This document shows positions 1-11,632 of a stretch of 64,000 bases of DNA, piece after piece. Position 1 is the stretch's first letter. Each line of letters starts with the position of its first letter. Below the pieces are notes generated by a model. That model saw only the letters and a program-made list of their open reading frames with translations, searched no databases and was not told the origin of the DNA. Both the position numbers and the translations under genes were made by a program. This stretch comes from Scolanthus callimorphus (Eukaryota; Cnidaria; Anthozoa; Actiniaria; Edwardsiidae): contig CM066922.1 in NCBI GenBank assembly GCA_033964015.1, positions 25,910,961 to 25,974,960 on the forward strand, read 5' to 3'.

Positions 1-198
1 GGTATACAACAAAAGAAAGTTCATTAGCTCCCATTGTTCAGGCACCAGCATGGCCGCCGCGCTTTTGTAGTTTAATTCCCAAATGGTTGCAACCCAAGAA
101 TAGTGTATGATGTTCTAGACTGCTGCATGACATCTGGGAATTTCAGCGTCCGAATTTGTTGCCACTGCCATGTAAGATCTTCCTGTTGTTGCTATCAG

Positions 199-359
199 AT
201 CTATCGTATATCAAGGGTTCTGCCCAAGGCGAAGATGATGACGAAGAAGAAGATGATGATGATGATGATGGAGACGCTGATGATAGCGATGAGGTCCAAG
301 AACTAGCTGATATGATTGGTCCACAGGTAGCCCGGCGGATGCTACTCTTTAGATCGTAG
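199..359 (+). CDS. Probable last coding exon of an upstream gene (acidic C terminus)
   Basis: A pyrimidine-rich stretch ending in CAG at 196-198 would be the acceptor, and the frame runs to a TAG at 357-359. The encoded end has a run of aspartate and glutamate (about residues 14-32 of the exon) followed by DSDEVQELADMIGPQVARR and a short hydrophobic end. There is no upstream ATG in this frame inside the window, so I read it as the 3' end of a gene that starts to the left. The acidic run is partly a GAT/GAA microsatellite, so it could be a chance open frame; the non-repetitive part after it argues for a real protein. The family is not recognised. Confidence 0.4.
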
Positions 360-420
360 AGCAATGGACTTGAGTGAACAAAAACTATTTATATTTTAGA
401 TTAACATTGAATGTCCGATG

Positions 421-550
421 TAAAGGCCCATCACCAACCGGGAGCCTTTGCGCCCCGTTTTCTTTTGTTTTCAAATCGATCCATTGTTTTTTCGGCTGCT
501 CTGATTCACTAAGAGTCCGCAAAGGCTCTCGGTTGGTGATGGACCTTTAA
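421..550. mobile_element. Short TIR element, family A, copy 1
   Basis: Terminal inverted repeats of about 30 bp (AAAGGCCCATCACCAACCGG at the left, its near complement at the right) enclose a centre without coding capacity. A second copy lies at 34649-34766. That copy has TTAA on both sides and this one has TTAA on its right, which suggests a TTAA target site as used by piggyBac-type transposases. Confidence 0.7.
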
Positions 551-1516
551 GGCGAGAGTATACTTTTAGCAGTCAAGACCTCTAATTTAGGAGTCCGCGT
601 GGGTTGCCTGTGTTTTTTTCTTATCTCGTCACCAGGCCCTTTGTAAACATTTGAAAGTTTTTTTTATGAATACTGTCGGAGGCTCTGGTGACAAATAAGG
701 CAAAACCGGATATTCCAAATTCTGGGACATCCTTGTTTTCCATGTGTGGTGATCGTCTTTGTCCGTTGAGCGAATTTCAAAATGGCGAGCTAGAACATCG
801 GCCAATTAGAATCGGCCTATGATTGTCTGGCGCCATGTTCTTGATTGGCACAGACTCGTTCAAAGTCGCTAACATCAGGGATTGTGGAAGGATTATATAT
901 TGTGGGAAGACAACGCGCTCTTTCCAAATACACACTTACCTAATTCCATACCTGCCAACTCTCCAGGTCTTTCCCGGGAGTCTCCAACAAATCACCCAGT
1001 CTCCAGGGTAAAGCATCAACTCCCGAATTTGTCAACTTATTCTTTGATGCATAATCAGGCACAAAAAAGTCAACCGAAGTCGCGACGCCATCGGCAACTA
1101 TTCGGAGAGAGTTCTGACGTTTTCGGAAGGGATTCGGAAAGGGTTCGGGAAAGACTCGGAGAAACGAGTTGGTTCGTACAAATTCTCGTAATTTCACAAC
1201 TTCAGGGGTTGACAGGTATGTAATTACTCAAAGCGAATGGCTGGTTTACAAAACGATAAATAAACACGCATTGGGCAACATTAACGGCAAACATTACTGC
1301 GCCACGTATCGTCGCCGGTCCTGAAAGCTTGTTCTTCAAGAAACTTAAATAAATTTCCACAAATGTTTGAAAACACTGTTTTAGTGACTAAATGGACCAA
1401 TAGAAGACTGCAGTTACTTTGGCATACAGCCAGTTTCGGATATTTGCTTTTACTAGTGAATTTTGACTAGCGGTTAATTAATTCAAACCACGTTGGTCCG
1501 CTTTTTCTGGATTAGC

Positions 1517-1517
<1 letters not shown>
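551..1517. other. Non-coding stretch, nothing recognised
   Basis: No exon, RNA gene or clear repeat is visible. The short open frames here have no domain-like composition and no convincing splice sites. Confidence 0.4.
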
Positions 1518-1561
<44 letters not shown>

Positions 1562-1562
1562 A
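1518..1562. repeat. Poly-C followed by (CA)n microsatellite
   Basis: About 30 consecutive C residues run directly into a CA dinucleotide repeat. Long C tracts recur at 12955, 16733, 22017 and elsewhere in the window. Confidence 0.9.
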
Positions 1563-2196
1563 AAAATCCCTGGCTACGGGCCTGAATGTTGAATTAGTTG
1601 ACCCAGCCTACGTTTGCTCTTGAATTCTAGTAGGAAAACTCTTTATCATGCGACGAGGAACTTAAATAAAGAAACAGTGGCTCGAGGTAATTTTATTTCA
1701 ATCTGTACATGCAGGCGGATCCAGGAATTTAAGAGGGGGCTCATTTTTGCTGATGAAGTGCAACATATGAGGAAACATTCTATACCAATCCTTCTCTGTT
1801 GTCCGTGGCACTCTCACGAGGCGAAAGCGTGGTTGCTACACCATGATTTTTAAAATTATTAAAATGTACTGGTATACATTGAGTTACATAAAAGAAAAGA
1901 ACCACTCTGAAATGACAAAAGAAAGGCGGTTCGTTGGAAGGTTCATTTGCACCCAATGAACTCCCCCTGGATCCGCGCCTGACATTGCCTTTTTTTTGTA
2001 TCTTCTCATTCAACATTTTCAGTAAAATGATACATGATACAAGTTGACATGATACAAGTTTGTTGTCTTATTGAAAACCTTTTTATTTCGCTCTGGAAAA
2101 GCAATGGCTGCTCTCTCGACACCGCGTGCCGATGCAGTGAGTAAGCAGTGGTGTGGGTATGTGGTAGTGGTATGGTTTAATAGATGTTGTTTTTTA

Positions 2197-2375
2197 GCGA
2201 GAAACCCCGAGAAACTCGAAATTATCTTCGATTTTGTGGACGCGCAGCTCCAGCAAGAGTTCTTTTCCCCCTCCACCCTCCCCTGAGTCTTTTTTTGCTC
2301 TCTCTCTCAGTGCCGCGCGTCCACAAAATCCAAGATGGCGCCCTACGGGCACGGATTTCGAGTTTCTCGAGCTAA
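2197..2375. mobile_element. Short inverted-repeat element
   Basis: The left end (about CGAGAAACTCGAAAT) is answered by the right end (ATTTCGAGTTTCTCGAG), and inside it a second inverted pair around TTTTGTGGACGCGC and GCGCGTCCACAAAA. The form is that of a non-autonomous foldback element. Confidence 0.6.
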
Positions 2376-2413
2376 AAAAAAAACATCTAAACTCTTGCAA
2401 GCAGGGTATGGTA

Positions 2414-2962
2414 TGCTAGTCCGAAGGTGACAATAAAACAAGTTTCCTTTTTTATAACTACTTTGGAGTCTTTCACATCAAGTATCGTTTCCATGACAAC
2501 AAGTCACTCGCATTTTTACAAATCAAGAAAGAATATACTTTTTTATAACACTTTGGAGTCTTTCACATCAAGTATCATTTCCATGACAACAATTCACTCG
2601 CATTTTTACACATGAATCAAGAAGGATATACATTTTTATAACTACTTAATAAAGTGTTACATGTTCTGTCACCTTTGGACTATCATATTCCTTCTTGATT
2701 TGTAAAAATGTGACTTGTTGTCATAGAAACAATACTTGATGTGAAAGACTCCAATCTAATATAAAAAAGTATCCTGATTTGTAAAAATGCGAATGACTTG
2801 TTGTCATAGAAATGATACTTGATGTGAAAGACTTCAAACTAGTTATAAAAAAGTATCCTGATTTGTAAAAATGCAAGTGACTTGTTGTCATGGAAACGAT
2901 ACTTGATGTGAAAGACTCCAAAGTAGTTATAAAAAAGTAAACTTGTTTTTTTGTCACCTAGC
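2414..2962. mobile_element. Foldback element built from about five 90-bp units
   Basis: Ends match as inverted repeats (left GCTAG..GGTGACAA..AAACAAGT, right the complement ending GTCACCTAGC). Two units read forward (about 2445-2620) and three read in reverse (about 2690-2940). Each contains the phrase TTTCACATCAAGTAT and a CATGACAACAAGT-type core. Open frames across it are repeats of one another and are not genes. Confidence 0.75.
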
Positions 2963-4440
2963 ATAGTATGGTGTAGGTTCTTATTTACCACGGCATATAT
3001 ACATACGTACACACGTTTTTATTGGAGCCTTGTAAATTATTGGCCTTGTAAATTATCGGCATATATTGGCCAGCCAGTCTCCTCTTAGCAGCGGTCTCTG
3101 GGCTTCGAGGGCTTTCAAGCGGGACCGCTACGACTGCAAAATGAGACAAGATTGGCCAATCAGATCGTGAGATCATGAATAGTGTGTGGTAAAACATGGT
3201 TTGTTCTTCTTACAAGCATGATAGATTCCGTGTCTTTAAAGATATAAGGTTACTGGCTTTCAATCACACCCTTCTAGTGACCAAAAACAAATATCGAAAT
3301 TTTGTGCAAAATTTTGTGCAAAGACTGATTTTGAAATAAAGGCGTGTAAATGTTGGGAGAGGTGATACTTTGATCAGCAATAAAACAAAAATGTTTCTAT
3401 TCAAGCAACATAAAAATAGAATAGTCTAGAAAAAATACGAGAACTCTAAAAAGCGGAAACTATTATATTAGTGAAATCAAGCTCTCTACCATTTTTGGTC
3501 CTGTCTAAAATCATTGAGTGCCCTCGAGATATTGGTGTCAGAGACTCATTTCATCGGGTACGGACGCCATTGATGAGGGCTATATTTGCGCTCTCCGGTT
3601 TATTACAACTGTTTACTTCCTATTCAGTCAAACGCAAAACAACAGCTTTAATGAGCTATAAAGGATAGGAAACTTGCATTTGGCATTTGAAAAACGGCGG
3701 CTAAAATAATCAGGATCAGCGTTATCGCTCATTTGTTTAGCCGAGAGAACATCTACGAGAGCAGGACAGGACGTTAAATGTCTAGATCTAACTGATATGA
3801 AAGAGCGGATTTCAGTTGACTGTCATGAGTAATTAGCGATTACTTTGTAATTACACCTATAGGTTTTATTCAGAATTGGTGTAAATACTTTGCGATTGGT
3901 TTCACTACAAATCCGCTTTAATCGCTGACCCACAGTATTTGGAACATAATCAACCAAGAAAACTCTACAAAAACAGGAACTTTGCACATCTTTACTGCGA
4001 GTAGGCATTTTGTCTTCTATCGAGACAAAATGCCTAAAATGCGGGAGTCCCATATTTTTTGGTCGGGGATGATTGCGTATTACGTCGTTTTTGGTGTCCT
4101 ATAGCCTGGGTGATCTTTTACTGGGAACACGATCATAAAGATTGGTATCTTTTAGGTCTCTAAAGTACTTGATGGCAAGACGGTAATTAGCCAACATTGA
4201 ACCAAAGGCAGCATTTAAACCACTGGTAGATTATGAGAGAGATACCCCCTCCCCCAAAAAGAAACCCGCACATTTTTGCACCAGAGCGGTTCTACAATAC
4301 GTCTTTTGAATTGGCGTCATAATGACGTCATAATTGAGGATGCTTGTAAAAGCATCAAAACATCCATTCAACTTCATTCAACCGAGAAAACCGACCAACA
4401 GGGATACGCTGAATCACGATATTTAGATGCTGCGAAAGAA
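2963..4440. other. Non-coding stretch upstream of alternative first exon 1a
   Basis: No further exon is visible. Near 4050 lies the phrase CATATTTTTTGGTCGGGGAT, which recurs near 22810, so part of the stretch is repeat-derived. The promoter of exon 1a, if active, should lie in the last few hundred bases, but I see no clear TATA box. Confidence 0.35.
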
Positions 4441-4573
4441 ATGACTTCGAAAGGATTTGTGCTTGTTGTGGGTTTTTTAGTTTTGGCAATTTATATAAAG
4501 GAATCGTCGGCTTGGTTAATAAGACGAAGACGCCGAACACCTCCACCACCCTCTCCGCAGGATTGTGTATTAA
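4441..4573 (+). CDS. Alternative first exon 1a of the TSP1-EGF-cadherin receptor gene
   Basis: The ATG at 4441 is the only ATG in this frame upstream of the exon end. It encodes a signal peptide (hydrophobic core GFVLVVGFLVLAIYI, likely cleavage after SSA), then WLI, five arginines, a proline-rich stretch and CVL. The exon ends before a GTAAGT donor at 4574 in phase 1, exactly as exon 1b does, so it can join exon 2 in frame. The layout matches exon 1b (signal, AW, arginine run, prolines, CVL), so the two are clearly related. It may be an alternative promoter, or the surviving first exon of a duplicated neighbour. No TSP1 exon is seen between it and exon 1b. Confidence 0.65.
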
Positions 4574-7500
4574 GTAAGTTCACTCGCAGTCGTTATACAA
4601 TGGCTTTCAAAACTAAGGATACCCCTTCTGTAGTTACCTAACGGACGGACGTGTTCAACAACCGACGCAATAAATCATTGTAAACTTCTTTAACTTTTGG
4701 GGCAAGCACTTGGGCGACTTGGGACTTCGTATGATGTGGAGAATTAATTCAAATCTCGGGGCAGTTATCCAACTAAAGCTTTCGGCCTCGATCGATAACA
4801 ACCCCTCGATCTAAATAATTACTCATACTCAGCGGTTTCATTAATGTCTAAGAAGTGGTCAAAACGTCTGTACTCGAATGGGACCCGTTGGCGGGTGGTT
4901 ATGCCGCAACCAACCTTCTTTTAGGAAAAATAGGCAATTTTTAACTGCGAATATCTCGTTAAATATAAACTAAAAAAGATTGGCTCAACATCGTCTTCTT
5001 TATAACGAGAGCAACACATCCATGCAATAACATACAACATCCCTTAGTTGAGCATCGAGAAAATAGGCATTAAAAACAAAACGTGGGGTGGTACGACCAG
5101 GGACAAATGTTGAGTACAAATGTTTGGACTGCACAGCTGTTTCGGGACCGGGATTTTCGTTATTAGAGTCTGAGCATGCGTAGCGTTTGCGGGCTCAAAT
5201 AACCAGCGGCATTGCACAGAAGCTTTCAAGATGGCGGGAGTTTTGATTTGTGACTAGCGAGAAGCTGACACTTAAAGGCGAGTAAAAAAATATTTCACGC
5301 TGTTTTCTCGTATTTTCTTTTATTGCTCCAGTGAGGGAAGTCTTTAAACTTTCATATGGGCAAAATACATGACCAGATAATGACAAAGAAACTATTATGA
5401 ACGCACTTTGTTTGGAGCGCAGAATTTCGCGTTACTATTTAGCGCTATTGATCAAGGAAGAAAAAAGCAAGCTCCTTCGGAAGTTCTGAAGTTTTCTCAA
5501 AACAACGCTAATATCGAGAATATAATTTAGGCTTTTGTGGATACATGCGAGCTGAAAAATTTATGATACGCCGACTGGATTTCCTAAAATATTTTTTTTA
5601 TTTCTTACGATGCAGGGCCTTCATAGAACAACACGTCACTTTATTACATGCGTAGTGTCGCTTGTGCGGAAATCAACCGAGCCATCTGCGTCACAGATGC
5701 ACCGAATATCTCAGCGAGTTAAATGAAATATGGATGATTGATAAAATGTCAACTTATATTTCATTGAGAGATTGTCTATACATTCCACATATTTCTGCCC
5801 CTAATCCCTGGTGCATTTTTACTTACGCCTCCCCCCCCCCTCGGTACTTGTTAAAGACAAATTTGAGGGGAAGACATCTATAGGAATCACTACCGTAACA
5901 GGAGAGCTCAATTAAACGGCATGTGAAAATCAGAGGAAATCTAGAACATTATATTTTCCTTGTGATTATAGTGAAAACATTGGCTGAAAATTTTCAAGTG
6001 GTGCATTTTTACTTATGCCCCCCCCCCCCCCCCCCCCTCCCATGAAAAATGCGTATGCCCTCCTGGCTGTAAGCAAAAATTCCTACAATTCCCTCCAAGT
6101 TATGAGCTAAACCTATCAAACCCTCCCTGGTTACATTAAGAACCCCTTCAGTTGTAATTATACTATTGGGATTAATGTGCTTAGGCATTTCAAGTTTCTG
6201 AAAAATTCACGACAGCCATAATCAAAATGCTGTGTAAATATTGTTACTACTTAAACATGGTATACTTTTCCTGTCAATGTTAGAACTCCCGCTGTAGCCC
6301 CTATGGCTAAGCCTAGGGCTTAGAAGTAGAACTGTACAGTATTACAGTCAATACATATGGTGTACATTTTAGGCTCAGCAGCTATGGTAGCCTAGTATCA
6401 AGTACCAATGGTGCATAGAAAGCACAAGATAATGAGAGCGAAATAAAACGTACACCATATGCATTCTTTGATGAACTTCCCACAATTATCTATAAGTTTT
6501 AGATGCCCATGAAATGCAAATGTACATGTTGGAGTGAATAGACCTCAATGGCTTGCCTGTTTGTTTTGCCCATTTCAGATCACGTGGCATTCCCATGAGC
6601 ATTCTTTCTTTGTTTTTCTGCTGCACACTGTAGGATATATGAATATGGAAGCAGCCCAGACAAAGAAAGAGTATTCAAATGAATGCGACGTAATCTGAAA
6701 TGGGACACTGAGGAGGTCAATTTCATATGACTTTTGGTGAAACCAATCACAAAGTGATTACCCCAATTCAAATAAAACCTATAAGAGTAATTACAAAGTG
6801 ATTGAAAATTGCTCCTTGATTCCAATCCCAGTGGGTTACAATGTGTATGTCCTCCTGGCTAGAAGTGCTTACGTCTCTACAGTATTACAATGATTGTGTG
6901 TAAAGTACTGTAAACAGTAAAGAGGCAAATCCAGGATTTTAGAGAGGGGTGTCTGTTTTGTTCGTTCACTCCTTCGAAGACTGATATGGGTAATATAATA
7001 TGCCCATGTGTGGCCTTAGTATCACAATAAAGTCCTCATTGGTTTGGTGTATAATGACTTGATATATTTACTGTAAAAGAAGCTAGCTCACACATACAAT
7101 TTATCTTTGATTCAGGCTAGATAACTTGCCATGGCACTATAGAACCATTTCTAAAAACAACATTTAAATAAAGCTGGGTGGCAAAAGGATTGGGCCCATG
7201 AAAGTTTCAATGTCCCCCCAACCCCATCCAAATGCAGCAGGCATTATGTTTGTATTCACTATCTATGAAAGTCTACAAAGGTGTTTGCTATCTCCATCAA
7301 TATTGTCGCTGGCCCAATTTAATCAGCAGAAGCAGGATGTAGCTGACAGCTCCAGCAACCTGGAAGGAAGCATACAATGAGTCAGTACATTATAGTAGAT
7401 ACAGGTGTAGAGCTGATTTCATGTGATGCAGTAGTGAAACTAAATCCAATTTTAAACAAAAATTTATATGATTGACTGCATAGTTATTGTGAGTTATGAC

Positions 7501-9384
7501 AGCCATCTGGAATATGCTCTATTCCAGAGACCATTTCTGATATAGGGTACTTAAAAACAGGCAAATTTCCATTCAATTATTTTTGTTTTCAAATAAATTT
7601 GTAAATGTAAACTCAGACCCTGCTTAACCTTATCATCACATCCAGCATGCATATTCATATAGCAGTAAAATAATGTTACCCGCAGAAAACAATCCACTTT
7701 GTCTGCAGTGGATACAAGATCAAACTCAGACTGTTCAGCGACTGTTCCAGTTTCTTTGCAGAAAAGTAGTCCTGTAATAGTCCACACTGTACCCTCAATG
7801 CATCATAACACATTACCTACAACAAATACTTGTGAATCCCACACTAACCTACTACAAATACTTTGGAATTAATTGGAGCCTTGCTCTGTGGAAATTCCCC
7901 CACAAAAAGAAAAATTCTAGAAACTTGCATTGACATTAATGGCTACATACCAAAATAGATGCCAGAAGAAAATTTTTTTCTCAAGTTGCACCATATGACA
8001 GATCACATTAGTCTGGTCTTGGATTTGGCTGCCATATTACTGTAAACAATTGTAAAGGAATTATAAACTTTCATGACAATTCTAAAATTCATTTTATCTC
8101 AGAAATACTCTCACAGCTTCCCCTAAAATTGGTTAAGTTGCTACAAAAATTATAAGTCAAGACAATCAGGAGGGAAGCACTGCAAGCATGCAATAACTCC
8201 AATTTTGAAGATAAGCGAATAAGCTAAACGTCCGAAAAACTGAAAACAGCACAACAAAGCGTGACCAGAGGGCAAAATTGTAGATAGAAGTTTGGAACAG
8301 CAAACAAGCTAAATGACATGAAATTTGCAAGAAGATAATACTGAATTGACATATGTAAAGTACAGTAGTTTCAAAAATTACCTGCAGAAAATTCTGTCGG
8401 CGTATCACGGATAAGTTGGTCGGTATCTCTCGGAGAAAGATTGAAGATTCCAGAACAGTTGGCGAGGTTGTTGGGAAAACTTCAGGATTCTCACAGTTTC
8501 TTGTCGAAAATTCGACTTCTGGAACTAGCTGAAATCGACACCAGTACTTGGAGAAGACAAAATATTGCCTTAACAGTAGAAATATAGGACAAAATCATAT
8601 CGAACAGTGAGATTAATTCTCTGACAACATCCAAAACCCGTTCGAACTGAAATCGAACGCGCGAATGCCACGATTTTCCTTGTCAAACACCAGGCCTTCT
8701 TCTTGCCACCACAGGGAGACCGAACGCACTCAGCCGAAAGTTGGTCTGGAAGGAGGGTATTTGATGCGCATGCTCAAACTCTATGATTAGTCAGAAACAG
8801 CTGTGACTGCCTTTCTGGCCTCGTTTTGGTGTATTTTGAGAACTTCGGATGCTTATATCTCGTCCAAGATTTGCTGTTTTCAACTCAACAACTCCACAAA
8901 TACTTTGAAAGTCATCAGGCGCTATAACTTTTAATAATTAAAATTTCAAATAGCTTTACTAGTAATAAAGTTTGAATCCCACATGTAAATGAGCGGCGGC
9001 CATTGTGAAAGTCGTGTATAACGCCTCGGTTTTGTAGGACCTTCCGTTTTACAGGGGGAATTCCCGCCAAAAGAGAAAGTGGAGTTTCCTTTCCTCTAAA
9101 ATGTCACTGGTTGCTATGACGATATCGCATGGTCGTGTAGGCGGGAACTCTACATCCGGAAGGCACTTCATGTAAGAATTTTTCACCACAGGAGGCCCGA
9201 AATATTTTGAAATTTCAAGTATATCTGTAACTACGTGGGTTGCCTATGGTCACTTGAGTCCTAAACGTATCTGTTCATAAAGTATAACCCTCTCTAATAA
9301 TAATCATTCAGGAAATTACTACAATGCAAACAAACTGGAACTTATGCTGAAACAGGACATTTTGGAGGACATCGAAGCGAAAAG
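4574..9384. other. Region between the two first exons
   Basis: Intron if exon 1a is used, otherwise intergenic. It contains C tracts at about 5829 and 6017, each preceded by the same GTGCATTTTTACTTA phrase. No coding exon is visible. The last few hundred bases should hold the promoter of exon 1b. Around 9020-9180 there is an inverted pair (CATTCCCGCC-like and GGCGGGAA) that may be a small element. Confidence 0.4.
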
Positions 9385-9526
9385 ATGAAAACAAAGACAT
9401 TAATTTTTGCTCTGAGTTTTTTAATCTGTTTGGCTATTCATGTAGAGGACTCCAGGGCCTGGATCGGCCGGCGAAGAAGACGAAGAAGGCGTTCGTCTGT
9501 ACCGTCCCCTGTGAATTGTGTTTTGA
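9385..9526 (+). CDS. First exon 1b of the TSP1-EGF-cadherin receptor gene
   Basis: The ATG at 9385 opens a 47-codon exon. Residues 1-25 form a signal peptide (core LIFALSFLICLAI, likely cleavage after SRA). Then come WIG, eight consecutive arginines, SSVPSPVN and CVL. A GTGAGT donor follows at 9527, and the exit is phase 1. Joining to exon 2 completes an arginine codon and runs straight into the WSDWSLC start of the thrombospondin repeat. Confidence 0.85.
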
Positions 9527-11599
9527 GTGAGTAAAATCGCGAAGAGAGTGTTGGAATGTTTAGATAAATCTCTCCCTATCGTATTTAGTCATTACTTAAG
9601 GCAGCATTAACTCATTTCGATTTAAATGTATCACGTTATCCTTAGCTACTAACTTAATATCCTAACAGTTTAAGTTACAAGTTAACTTAGTTAAGTTAAG
9701 GCTTATTATCATTCACTATTCAGTTCAGGGGCAAGTCAACATTGGTATTAAACGCAATAATTCAGCTGATATCGTAAAACAAATGTGCCTAAAATGTTAA
9801 CATTAAAGTACCCAATAAATGTGACCTTACAGTCCAATATCTCGAGTATGACGTTGCATAACATATATAGGAATTGGAGTGAAACGCTTACCGTCCGTAT
9901 GTACTTAAGCTTTACGCTCGTTTGCAGACCGATCACTTCAACGTTATCCTGCAAAACCATTTTCAAATTATTTCAAGCCATGTCGTTTCAGTTCTTGATA
10001 TAACTGATATATGATAGTATTTTTTTTTAACTTTTAAACATGCCTTAGCCCATCTTGTTTTTTATTTTTGTGATAACCTGCTCCCGTGCTCCCCGCCGGG
10101 ATCCATAAGTTATATACCATCTAAACAATAGCAGAGGTGAACCATTTTCTACGATTTAATTATGATAACTTCTGAGTCTTTCAGTATTCTAAGTAATGTA
10201 TTGATTATTTAAAGAGAATGTATAGGGTGATATTTCGGTCCAAAAATTTATCAGAAAATGCTTAATAATAAAAGAAAAAAAAGGAAACTTACCCTGCTGT
10301 TGGTTGATGATTGCAAACAGAGTTTCAAGAAATTAGCTTAACTTCATCCCCAAATTTTTTTGAACTGGTGTTCATTATGGACAACTGTGTGCAATCCCAT
10401 CTAACCACAGAGTAAGACATAGACAGAGAGACACTTTTATGTTGTTATACAACATTTTTAACTTGTACTACAATGAAAATCAGTGACATTTAACCATTAT
10501 CCTGCGAGATTGCACAGTATATCGTCTGATACTTAGCCGACGAGCGACACAGTCCCGAGTTGGCTAAATCAGATCATATTCTGCAAAAATTGAGCAGGAT
10601 AATGGTTTTATTATTCAGCACATCGATAGCACAAAAATCCTAGAAATGATTTACTTTTGCGTATTAAATACAGCTCAACACATCATATTTCCCTCATGCG
10701 ATGGATATCACAGGATATATGTCATATAGAGAAGACAGCTATTGGCATTCCAATGACCATATTTGGGCAGTGCATCGATGTGCTGAATAATAATTAACAC
10801 TTACTGGATGAGGTTGAGCATGATAGTGAGATTTGGCAATGCTGAGGTTTGTGTTATCTGCCGAAGCGAGGCAGATAACACTAACTCGAGGCGTTGACAA
10901 ATATCATGATATCATGATCATTTAATTTCAGTTCGTCTTTCGGATGAGACAATAAACTCTGACTAGGTGGTGTGATGCCTTCAAACCCCTACCCAGTTAC
11001 AGGGGGACCTCAAAGAACTACTGAGGGCGTAATAAACCCTCTGGCAGTGACCACCTACACTGTCTGTGCTCGTAGTCGCTTGGCTACCAGTGGTGATGTT
11101 GAGACCCAGTGCAATTCAGCTTTTTAGTTGCAAGTATGGGAAGTCGGCCTTTTCGGATTTTATATTTTGTTTTTAATTCATATTTATCACTATAAAATCT
11201 GTACATTTACATTTACTAACTGATATGCAAATAGCAAAGCAAGAAGAGGTTATAAGGTTTTTAGACACAAGAAATCTTGTTTATCTTGTTTTTTTTGGAT
11301 TTTTTCACGATCATAACAAAACTCGCGTGCAAACTCCCAATCCTTTCAATGTTATAATCAGCAGTAGGTGGTTATAGCAGCAGAAAACAAACCTCTTGAC
11401 CAATCATCACACAGAAAGTCTTATAATCACTTGAGTAATTATACTAATCACTGATAAACAACCGTGACAAAATAAAAACACTTACTACATACATAGACTT
11501 GAGCCAAAATAAATTTAAATGAAAAGCATATTTTCCCATTCTATAATGTCTTCAACATAATTTCTTTCTGGAGAGAAAAATAAATTTTGCAATTTTCCT

Positions 11600-11632
<33 letters not shown>

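Noticed and set aside
143..364. Minus-strand frame with a long serine run opposite the acidic exon
   Set aside because: It is the antisense of the GAT/GAA microsatellite; the plus frame has an acceptor, a non-repetitive end and a better protein look.
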